Below, piece after piece: positions 1 to 7,700 of a stretch of 34,815 nt of DNA. The number at the start of each line of letters is the position of its first letter. The first letter of the stretch is position 1. The position numbers and the translations under genes were made by a program. This stretch comes from Streptomyces novaecaesareae (GTDB lineage Bacteria; Actinomycetota; Actinomycetes; Streptomycetales; Streptomycetaceae), in NCBI RefSeq assembly GCF_000716875.1, contig NZ_JNWQ01000069.1, positions 1-34,815 of the forward strand, read 5' to 3'. The notes under the pieces were generated by a model. That model was not told the DNA's origin and made no database searches. It worked only from the letters and a program-made list of their open reading frames with translations.

Positions 1-293
1 AGGCGGGGGCGGGCCGGGTGGCGGTCGAGCAGGGCGTTGATCGCCTCGGCCGCCCGGTCGGGGTCGTCGGTGTCGAGGATGGCGATCACGGGGGCGGTGG
101 CCTCGCGCAGTTCGCGGGCGTCGGCCTCGGTGAGCCGGAAGGGCGGGCCGCCGTGGCGTTCCAGGAGCGCCTGGAGGTCGGCGGCGCTCGCGTCGGGGTC
201 CTCGCGGACGGTGCTGGCGAGGTCGGCGAGGAAGTGGAGGCCGCGGGGGTTGTCGCCGTGGGGGCCGTGGGTCTCGGGCCTGGTCTCTGCCAT
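1..293 (-). CDS. CGNR/ABATE-type transcriptional regulator, N-terminal part
   Basis: The frame reads leftward from an ATG at 293-291 and runs off the window edge, so only about 97 N-terminal residues are present. They read as an acidic, Ala/Arg-rich helical domain with GLHFLADLAST near the start, ADARELREATAPVIAIL in the middle and AINALLDRHPARPRL at the edge. The last stretch is typical of the ABATE domain that precedes the CGNR zinc finger in actinobacterial regulators. The zinc finger itself would lie outside the window and cannot be checked. The gene diverges from the FAD monooxygenase at 373, and the shared 80-base gap holds an inverted repeat, so local autoregulation is plausible. The family call rests on the look of the N-terminal domain and is moderate. 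Confidence 0.6.
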   Translation of the reverse strand, partial: MAETRPETHGPHGDNPRGLHFLADLASTVREDPDASAADLQALLERHGGPPFRLTEADARELREATAPVIAILDTDDPDRAAEAINALLDRHPARPR

Positions 294-331
294 GGGGTCG
301 CCTTCGTCTCGGGTGTCGCCTCCCCACCATG

Positions 332-361
332 GTAACGTCAAATGAACGCGTTAGACGTTAC
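332..361. promoter_or_regulatory. Inverted repeat, candidate operator in a divergent promoter
   Basis: GTAACGTC (332-339) and GACGTTAC (354-361) form a perfect 8+8 bp inverted repeat with a 14-base spacer. The right arm ends directly before the GGAGG ribosome site of the monooxygenase gene, and the left arm is 38 bases from the start codon of the divergent regulator gene. The spacer contains the smaller palindrome AACGCGTT. It is AT-richer than its surroundings. Which protein binds it is inferred, not shown; the adjacent CGNR-type regulator is the simplest candidate. Confidence 0.5.
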
Positions 362-372
362 GGAGGGGTGGA

Positions 373-1989
373 ATGGAATTCCCGGCGACAACGTCCGTCC
401 TCATCGCCGGCGGCGGCCCGGTCGGCCTCACACTGTCGGTCCTGCTCTCCGGGTACGGCGTGCCGCACCTGCTCGTCGAGGCGCACCCGGACACCGCGCG
501 GCACCCCAAGGCCCGCGGGGTGTCGGCACGTTCGATGGAGGTCTTCCGGCGCTGCGGCCTGGAGGAGGAGATCCGGCGGGCCGGGCTCCCCGCCTCACAG
601 GTGTACTTCTACCGGGGCCGCGACCTCGTCGACCCGGACTTCGTCCGTCACGGCGTCACCGCCGGGGACGCGGACGGCAGCGAACGCACGCCCTCGCCCG
701 GCCTGATCTGCTCCCAGGACGTCCTGGAGCCGATCCTGCTCCGGCGGGCACGTCAACTCGCCCCGGAGGGTGTCCGGTTCGCCACCCGGCTGCTGTCCTT
801 CACGCAGCCCGGCGACGGCGTCCACGCCGTGCTGGAAGACCGGACCACCGGCGAGCGCCACACCGTACGCGCGGACTGGCTGGTCGGCTGCGACGGCGCG
901 GCAAGCACCGTCCGCGAGACGGCCGGGATCGCCATGGAGGGGCCGGTCGGCCTCGGCCACTTCCTCAGCGTCCGCTTCGAGGCGCCGCTCGGCGAGGTCG
1001 TGGCGGACCGCGCCAGCGCCTCGTACTTCCTCACCGCCCCGGGCCGCGGCGGCTTCCTGGCCGTCGACAACGACCGGCACTGGATCTACCAGCACCCGTA
1101 CGACCCCGAGCACGCGGACATCACGGCACTCCTGACCGACGATCGGCAGCTGGGCGAACTGGTCAAGGACGCCGCCGGCCTGCCGGACCTCGCGGTCACC
1201 GTCCGCGACACCATGACCTGGCGGATGGACGCCCGGCTCGCCACCGCCTACCGCCGCTCCCGGGTGCTGCTCGCCGGCGACGCGGCCCACGTGGTGCCGC
1301 CGACCGGCGGGCACGGGATGAACACCGGCATCGGCGACGCGGACAACCTGGCGTGGAAGCTCGCGGCGGTCGTCGCCGGGACGGCGGGCGAGCCGCTGCT
1401 GGACACCTACGAGGACGAACGCCGCCCGGTGGCCCGGCAGGTCATCGACATCTCCCTCGCCAACTCCCGCGCGCGGACGAGCTACCGGATCGACGACGAG
1501 CTGCTGCTGACGGCCGCCTACCGCTCGACGGCCGTCCTGGCCGATCCGGAGGCCCGCCCGGAATCCGCTCCCCAGGCCCACGCCCCCGCCCGTCCGCCCC
1601 TGGACCCCGAGCGTGAGCACCCCGACGGTGCGCCCGGCACCCGACTCCCCCACCTGCGCCTGGCGGAGCCGCCCGGCGTCTCGTCCACCCTGGACCTGGT
1701 CGGCCCCGGCTTCACCCTGCTGGCACCCCCCACCGAGGCCGGCTGGCAACGGCAGGCGGACACCGCCACGGCAGCCGGCCTACCCGTCGCCGTCCACCCA
1801 CGGCCCGCAGCCTTCGATCCCCCGGCCGGGGCCCTCCTCATCCGCCCCGACGGCCACATCGCCTGGCGCGCCCCACACCCGCCCACCGGCGACGACGCCT
1901 ACCTGCTCAGCGCCCTGCGCCGGATCCTGTCCGCAGGCAGCCGAACCGGCCCGTGTCCGCCCGGCGGCTGTGAGCCGGGACACAGTTGA
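373..1989 (+). CDS. FAD-dependent aromatic monooxygenase (PheA/TfdB, rifampicin monooxygenase-like)
   Basis: This 538-residue protein is a class A flavoprotein hydroxylase of the p-hydroxybenzoate hydroxylase fold. It carries the dinucleotide-binding motif GGGPVG at residues 13-18, the DG motif GCDGA near 172-176, and the FAD ribose-binding GDAAH at 302-306 followed by PPTGGHGMNTGIGDADNLAWK. About 130 C-terminal residues match the thioredoxin-like domain of the phenol hydroxylase, Rox and polyketide hydroxylase group. These enzymes use NAD(P)H and oxygen to hydroxylate aromatic compounds, including antibiotics. The start ATG at 373 follows GGAGG with 6 bases between. The gene stands alone, divergent from a regulator, which fits substrate-induced expression. 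The substrate cannot be read from sequence; resistance, catabolic and biosynthetic roles are all possible. Confidence 0.9.
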   Translation: MEFPATTSVLIAGGGPVGLTLSVLLSGYGVPHLLVEAHPDTARHPKARGVSARSMEVFRRCGLEEEIRRAGLPASQVYFYRGRDLVDPDFVRHGVTAGDADGSERTPSPGLICSQDVLEPILLRRARQLAPEGVRFATRLLSFTQPGDGVHAVLEDRTTGERHTVRADWLVGCDGAASTVRETAGIAMEGPVGLGHFLSVRFEAPLGEVVADRASASYFLTAPGRGGFLAVDNDRHWIYQHPYDPEHADITALLTDDRQLGELVKDAAGLPDLAVTVRDTMTWRMDARLATAYRRSRVLLAGDAAHVVPPTGGHGMNTGIGDADNLAWKLAAVVAGTAGEPLLDTYEDERRPVARQVIDISLANSRARTSYRIDDELLLTAAYRSTAVLADPEARPESAPQAHAPARPPLDPEREHPDGAPGTRLPHLRLAEPPGVSSTLDLVGPGFTLLAPPTEAGWQRQADTATAAGLPVAVHPRPAAFDPPAGALLIRPDGHIAWRAPHPPTGDDAYLLSALRRILSAGSRTGPCPPGGCEPGHS

Positions 1990-1991
1990 GG

Positions 1992-2012
1992 TTGACCCTG
2001 GGGCAGGGTGAA
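1992..2012 (+). promoter_or_regulatory. MerR-type operator/promoter of the serine hydrolase-merR operon
   Basis: TTGACC (1992-1997) could serve as a -35 element. It opens a near-perfect palindrome, TTGACCCTG-GGG-CAGGGTGAA, in which 8 of 9 base pairs match. MerR-family activators bind dyads placed between -35 and -10 elements that are 19-20 bp apart. A 19 bp spacing here would put the -10 at 2017-2022, which is a poor hexamer, as expected for an activator-dependent promoter. The operon it precedes encodes a MerR regulator at 3185, so autoregulation is the natural inference. Confidence 0.55.
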
Positions 2013-2067
2013 AGCTCCTCTCAGCGGCCCGACAGCGAGTCGGGCGCAGCGCCATCGGAGGAACATC

Positions 2068-3180
2068 ATGTCCGTCATCCTTTCCGTCCAGGGGCCGGAT
2101 CGCCCCGAGCTGCAGAAGGCGATCGAGGAGATCGTCGAGTCCGGTGTCCTCGGCGTGCAGCTGCGGGTGAACGACGGGCGGGGCGAGTGGGTCGGCAGCG
2201 CCGGGGTGCGTGAACTGGGCGGGAACGCCGAGCCGTTGACCGACGGGCACTTCCGCGTCGGCAGCATCACCAAGAGCTTCGTCGCGACCACGGTGCTCAT
2301 GCTGGTGGCCGAGGGCCGGATCGGCCTGGACGCCCCCGTGGCCGACCACCTGCCCGGGTTCGGCCTCGACCGGCGGATCACCGTACGGATGCTGCTGCAG
2401 CACACCAGCGGGATCTTCAACCACACCGGCGAGCTCGACGCGGACGGGACGTTCGAGCCCGGGGTCCCCTGGCGGGGCAAGGAGTGGGTGGAGGACCGGT
2501 TCCACTCCTACCGGCCCGAGGAGCTGGTGCGGCTGTCGCTGTCCAAGCCGCCGCGGTTCGCGCCGGGGGCGGACTGGAGCTACGCCAACACCAACTACGT
2601 GCTGGCCCGGCTGGTGGCCGAGAGCGTCACCGGCCGTCCGTTCGCCGAGGAGCTGCAACGGCTCGTCCTACGGCCGCTGGGCATGACCGGCACCGTGGCG
2701 CCGGGCACCTCGCCGGAGGTCCCCGAGCCCCACCACCACGGCTACTACCGCTACGAGGACGCCGGGCAGGAGAGGACGATCGACATCACCCGCCACAACC
2801 CCTCCTGGGTGTCGGCCGGCGGCGACATGATCTCCACCACCCGGGACCTGCACACGTACTTCTCCGCCCTGATGGGCGGCAGGCTCCTGCCCGCCGGGCT
2901 GCTGGCCGAGATGCGCACACCGGAGGCGAAGGCCGGCTACGGCCTGGGGGTGTTCGTCCAGGACACCGGCCCCGGCGGCACCGTCTTCCACCACAACGGC
3001 GCCACCATCGGCTCGGCCGCGCTGATGTACGGCTCGCCCGACGGCAGCACGACCCTCACCGCCGGGCTGAACTACGTGGACGACCCCGACGTGTCCATAG
3101 CGGCCGCCTTCCACCACGCCCAACAGCGACTCGTCAACGAGGTGTTCCTCGGCGGACGGGCCGAGGATCAGGCAGGCTGA
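2068..3180 (+). CDS. Serine hydrolase of the beta-lactamase / D-Ala-D-Ala carboxypeptidase family
   Basis: The protein has 370 residues from the ATG at 2068, which follows a strong GGAGGA at 2057-2062; an in-frame upstream ATG at 2008 lacks such a site. The three family motifs are visible: S66-I-T-K69 (nucleophile and general base), Y172-A-N174, and H309-N-G311 in place of KTG. There is no signal peptide or membrane segment, so it should act in the cytoplasm, unlike true penicillin-binding proteins. Members of this class C-like group include esterases and D-peptidases. It is followed after 4 bases by a merR gene, and a MerR-type operator precedes it, so the hydrolase is probably induced by that regulator. 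The substrate is unknown. Confidence 0.88.
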   Translation: MSVILSVQGPDRPELQKAIEEIVESGVLGVQLRVNDGRGEWVGSAGVRELGGNAEPLTDGHFRVGSITKSFVATTVLMLVAEGRIGLDAPVADHLPGFGLDRRITVRMLLQHTSGIFNHTGELDADGTFEPGVPWRGKEWVEDRFHSYRPEELVRLSLSKPPRFAPGADWSYANTNYVLARLVAESVTGRPFAEELQRLVLRPLGMTGTVAPGTSPEVPEPHHHGYYRYEDAGQERTIDITRHNPSWVSAGGDMISTTRDLHTYFSALMGGRLLPAGLLAEMRTPEAKAGYGLGVFVQDTGPGGTVFHHNGATIGSAALMYGSPDGSTTLTAGLNYVDDPDVSIAAAFHHAQQRLVNEVFLGGRAEDQAG

Positions 3181-3184
3181 GCAG

Positions 3185-3961
3185 ATGACGAACGGAGTGA
3201 CGATAGGACAGGCGGCGGCATTCGTCGGCGTCACCGTGAAAACGGTGCGGCACTACCACCGGCACGGACTGGTCGACGAACCGGAGCGCGACGGCTCCGG
3301 CTACCGGCGGTACGGATCCGGCGAGTTGCTGCGGCTGGTCCAGGTCCGGACGCTCGCCGCCGCCGGAGTACCGCTCGCCGAGATCGGGCCCCTCCTCGAC
3401 GCCGACGCGGACGACTTCACCACCACCCTCGCCGACGTCGAACGGCGGCTCACCGAACGGATCGCCGACCTGACCGCGCGCCGCGACACCCTGCACCGCC
3501 TCGCCGCAGGCGACCGGGCCCTCCTGCCCGACCGCGCCTGCACGATCCTGGAACGCATGCCCGGCCTCGGCTTCGACCCCGACTACGTCGCCGCGCAACG
3601 CGAGGCCCTGGTACTCGCCCGGGCGCTCGTGCCGGACGGCTTCGACGGCTTCCTCACCCAGCTCGAACACCGCCTGGACGACCCCGAATCCGTCGAGCTG
3701 ACCAAGCGCGGCTGGGAAGCCGAGACCTGGCACCCGGACGACCCGAGGATCGAGGAACTCGCCACCGCCATGGCCGACCACTACCTCGCCAACCCCGAAC
3801 TCCTCGGCAACCCCGCCAGCCTGCGCGCCTGGAGCAGGGCCTCCGCCCAGTACGAGCTGATCAACAACCACCGCGAGGAGCAGGCCCCCATCGCGGCCCG
3901 TCTCACCGCCCTCACCGAGGCCAAGCTCCGCTCCGCCGGCGTCCCCCTGCCCCGGCGCTGA
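3185..3961 (+). CDS. MerR family transcriptional regulator
   Basis: This 258-residue protein begins with a MerR winged helix: TIGQAAAFVGVTVKTVRHYHRHGL at residues 6-29, then the wing SGYRRYGSGELLRLVQVRTLAAAGVPLAEI. A helical dimerisation segment follows near residues 80-105 and a C-terminal helical domain of about 150 residues. The C-terminus has no cysteine cluster, so metal or redox sensing is unlikely; a small-molecule ligand is more probable. The start lies 4 bases after the stop of the hydrolase gene, which indicates translational coupling. The palindrome at 1992-2012 is the likely binding site. The downstream gene at 4022 is convergent, with only a weak hairpin between. Confidence 0.9.
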   Translation: MTNGVTIGQAAAFVGVTVKTVRHYHRHGLVDEPERDGSGYRRYGSGELLRLVQVRTLAAAGVPLAEIGPLLDADADDFTTTLADVERRLTERIADLTARRDTLHRLAAGDRALLPDRACTILERMPGLGFDPDYVAAQREALVLARALVPDGFDGFLTQLEHRLDDPESVELTKRGWEAETWHPDDPRIEELATAMADHYLANPELLGNPASLRAWSRASAQYELINNHREEQAPIAARLTALTEAKLRSAGVPLPRR

Positions 3962-4021
3962 CGGCCGCCGCACGCCCGCTGCCGTCCGCAGTCAACCGGC
4001 GTCGACCATAGCGGGGGCTGC

Positions 4022-4717
4022 TCAGTGGCGGTGGTGGTTGTCGGGTTGGGCCGGGTCGCCGGGGTGTTCCAATCCGTCGACCAGGGTGAGGCGTTGGGCG
4101 CGTTCACGGTCGAGCCAGCGAACGAAGGCGGCTCGGCGGGCGGCGGCGCGGAGGGCCGGGGTGGGGTCGTGGCTCCGGGGGACGGCAAGGGTGGCGAGGA
4201 GGGTCGCCTGCCAGGGGCCTACGGTGACCTGTTCGCCCGGTGGGGCGGTGCGGAGGGCTTCGGCGAGGGCCGTCGGGAGGGTGTCGGGGTCGGCCTCGAA
4301 GCCGCCGTCGGGGAGGGCGATGTACCAGCGGGTGGCCGGCGGGCGGGTGGTCAGGGTGCGGTAGTGGGCGATGTCGGCGGGTGAGGGCTGGATGTCGGCG
4401 GTGACGGCCTCGTAGACGGCGCGGACGGCTGCACTGCCCTCGTAGGCGGCCGCGGTGATGGAGCCGAGTTCCACGGCGGCCTGCTGGTCGAGGCGGGCCG
4501 GGCCGGCGGCGGCGACGGATAGCTGGCGTTCGGTGGCGACCGCCTCGCAGAGGGCCTCGGTGAGCAGGACCTGGGCGACCCAGCGGGTGAGCTGCCGGTC
4601 CTCCGAACTGCCTTCCTGTGGCAGGGCGGTGGAGCGCGGACCGGCCCGGAGGGCGGCGAGGCGCCGGTCGAGGGCGGTGCGCGGGAGGGGGTGTCCGTCG
4701 AGCAGGCCGAGGGTCAT
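4022..4717 (-). CDS. Small protein coupled to GH38; SurA/parvulin-like (degenerate PPIase)
   Basis: The ATG at 4717-4715 overlaps the TGA stop of the large alpha-mannosidase gene as ATGA, so the two are translationally coupled. The product has 231 residues and no signal peptide. Its first 65 residues read LDGHPLPRTALDRRLAALR, then a helical EDRQLTRWVAQVLLTEALCEAVATE. This is the pattern of a SurA N-terminal chaperone domain (residues VNGxxIxxxxLDxRL, then an arginine-rich helix). A later HYRTLTTRPPATRWYIALP resembles the entry into a parvulin domain, but the usual catalytic positions are not recognisable. The C-terminus is a charged helix ending in a His-rich tail. I infer a folding or assembly partner for the 1411-residue mannosidase. 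Automated pipelines might call this family a malonyltransferase, but I see no GxSxG motif. Confidence 0.7.
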   Translation of the reverse strand: MTLGLLDGHPLPRTALDRRLAALRAGPRSTALPQEGSSEDRQLTRWVAQVLLTEALCEAVATERQLSVAAAGPARLDQQAAVELGSITAAAYEGSAAVRAVYEAVTADIQPSPADIAHYRTLTTRPPATRWYIALPDGGFEADPDTLPTALAEALRTAPPGEQVTVGPWQATLLATLAVPRSHDPTPALRAAARRAAFVRWLDRERAQRLTLVDGLEHPGDPAQPDNHHRH

Positions 4718-7700
4718 GCCTCCACCACCAGGGCGACGGTCGGGGCGTACTGGCAGCGGCCGAACCACATCACCTTGGCGAGGGCCCAGGAGGAACCCGG
4801 GTCGGTCGACGCGGGGGCGCGCACGGAGAAGTCGACCACCACCGAGGAACCGGCCGGGACGGCGAAGCCGCGGACGGGGTCGGCGATGGCCTCCCAGGTG
4901 CCCCACGGCGACACCAGCTGCAGTTCGCCCCGGATCTCGCCGCGGGTGCGGTTGGTGAGGGTGAGGCCGAGGGTGGCGCGGCCGCCGGGAGCGACGCGGA
5001 GGGTCTCGGCGGCGACGGAGACGTCCAGGCCGGTGTCGCGGCCGGTGACGGCCTTGGTGCCCTGGGCGGCCGTCCAGTCCTCGGGGGCGTCCCCGGGGAC
5101 GGGCAGCAGCGAGGGCAGGTCGCCGACGGCGATCGTGACCACGTCCTCGATCTGCTGGCCGTCGTGTTCGATCCGGACGGCGGCGAAGTGCAGCCCGGGT
5201 CGGGCGTCGGCCGGCGGCGTGAGGGTGACCGGGAAGCGCAGGTGACCGTCGGGTGCGAGCCGGTACGGGCGGCTGCCGAGGCTGGTGGCCCAGCCCTCGG
5301 GCGGCAGGACGACGGCCGTGCCTTCGACCGCCGTGTCCCGCAGCTGCGAGGACAGGGCGACGGAGAGCGTCACCGCCTCCCCCGCCGTCCGGAGCAGTCC
5401 GGGCGAGGCGCCGACGGACACCGGCAGGTAGCCGAGCGGTGCCGGGCCCCGGTTGTGCAGCCAGTAGCGGGCGTGGACGGGCTGCGCGGGCTCGGCGACC
5501 GGGCCGAGGACCGGCCCGTCGGCGTCGCCCGACGCCGCGACGCCGGGCGCGGCGAGCAGGGTGGCGATCCGGGAGCCGGGGAGGTCCAGGTCGGCCGCGC
5601 CGAGGGGCCGCTCCAGCAGGTCGGCGGACCGCAGGTCTCCCAGTCCGAGGGCGCCGGTGAGCTGTGCGGACCGCCCGAGGCCGGTGGACTCGATCAGCCG
5701 GACGGTGAGGTCGCTCCCGACGGGGGCCGCCGAGCCCCGCGCGATCGGGTTCCCGGCGGGCTTGAGGGTGCTCAGCAGCACCTCGCGCTGTGGCTCGATC
5801 CGCAGCCAGGAGAGGGTGGCCGGGAGTGGGCCGTCCTGGGCCGGGGTGATCCGCGCGTACAGCGGGTGGTTGAACTCCTGGCCCTGCGCGGGCAGGGTCT
5901 GGTCCCGCCAGTCACCGTCACCGCTCACCAGGGCGTAGCTGAACTCGTGTGTCCAGTGCTGGAGTTGGAAGGAGGCGCCGTCGGGCAGGGTGCGCCGGGG
6001 CGGGTCGATCCAGACGCCGGACGGCCAGCCGGTGCAGGAGCGCATGAGCGACAGGTGCAGTGCGCCGGTGGTGTCCACGGCGAAGCCGGGCAGGCCGAAG
6101 CTGAGCAACGCCACGGTGTGGTCGGCGAGTTCATCCGTGACCGGCCCGGGGCAGACGGCGGTGATCCGGGCGTCGGCGAGGTCGTCGACCAGGGCGGCGG
6201 GGTCGGACACGACCAGCGCCGGGAGCGCCCGCAGGTCGCGCAGGTCGGCATCCGGCCGCCAGACCTCGGCGAGCGGGGTCAGTGCCGGCACCCATACCGC
6301 GCCGTGCGCCTTGAGCGCGGCCGCGTACTCCTCACCCGCGTTATCGATCAACTCCCGTGCAGCGTCGTTGACTTCCGGTCCGCCGATGAGGATGCGGAAG
6401 TCCGGCAGATTGGAGTCCACGTCCAGCCAGCCGTACCGGGCCCAGCCCGCCCCCGAGGTCGTGGCGGTGACCCCGACCCGGGCGAGGGCGACCACCAGCG
6501 GCCGGGCATCGGAGGCGTCGTCCAGTGTCGGGACGACGACTTCCGCCACGCCGAGGGCGCGCGAGCCGATCACCGCCCCCGCGGTGTCGGTCAGCAGAGC
6601 CCGCGCCGTGGCTCCCACCCCGAACCAGGTGTTGGCCGGGTTGTCCAGCGTCCACGGCGCCTGCGCCGAGTCCACGTCCGGCATCGCGAAGCCGCGTCCG
6701 ACGACCGCGCCCGCGACCTCGCTGACCGGCAGGCCGCCGGGGACGTGGACCGGGAAGCGCAGCCGCAGCAGCCGGTCGGCGCCGGAGTGGTCCACGACCC
6801 GGGTGCGGCAGTCCACCCGGTCGAGGCCGCGCCACAGCGTCACGGTCTGCTCGTACCGGACGGAGTCGACCGTCCCCTCGATCACCAGGCGTTCGCCGAG
6901 CGGCCCGGTCTCCCGGCGGGCCGAGGCGGCACAGGCCCCGGAGCCGCGGACCGGGCCGCTGGGCACCAGGTGCCAGGGGCCCTCGCCGAAGTCGGGGTGC
7001 TGCGGGTACTCCTCGTACACGCGCAGTTCGTTGCCGATCCGGCCGTCCTGGATCAACTCCCTTTCGTGCCGCAGGTCGTAAACGGACGAGAGCCCGCCGC
7101 CGCGTGCCGGGTCGGCGGTGACGCGGTAGCGGTCGTTGGTGATGGCGAGGCCTTCGGCCGCCGTCCAGGGCTGGTCCGCGTCGCCCGCCACCAGGCGCCA
7201 GGTGCGCCAGCCGAGGGCGGGCACGTCCGAGGCGAGGAACCGCAGCGTCCCCCGGTCGACGGCGCTCGACACGGCCTCGCCGGCATCGTCCAGCACCCTC
7301 ACCGACCGTACGCCGTCGGGGAGTTCGAGCATCACCAGATCACTGCGGTCGAAGGACAGCGTGTTGGTCACCACGACGGCCGCCCCCTCCCCTGCCGTGG
7401 AGATCGGCGCCGTGGAGATCCGCGCCGTGGAGATCCGCGCCGTGGAGATCTGCGCGGTGAGCGCGTCCAGCGCCGCGTCCCGGACGGCGGCGGCCAGGTC
7501 GTGCGCCTCCCGCCAGCCGCCCAGCAGGTCCAGGTACACCTGGTCCGATTCGGAGCCGGTGATCGCGTCGTGGTGGGCGCCGTAGGCGAGTTGGCGCCAG
7601 ACCTTATCCAGCGCCGCGGACGGGTAGCGGCCGAGCCCGTGGACGGCGGCGAGCGTGGCGAGCTTCTCGGCGTCCACCGCCGCGACCTCGCCGGCCCGTT

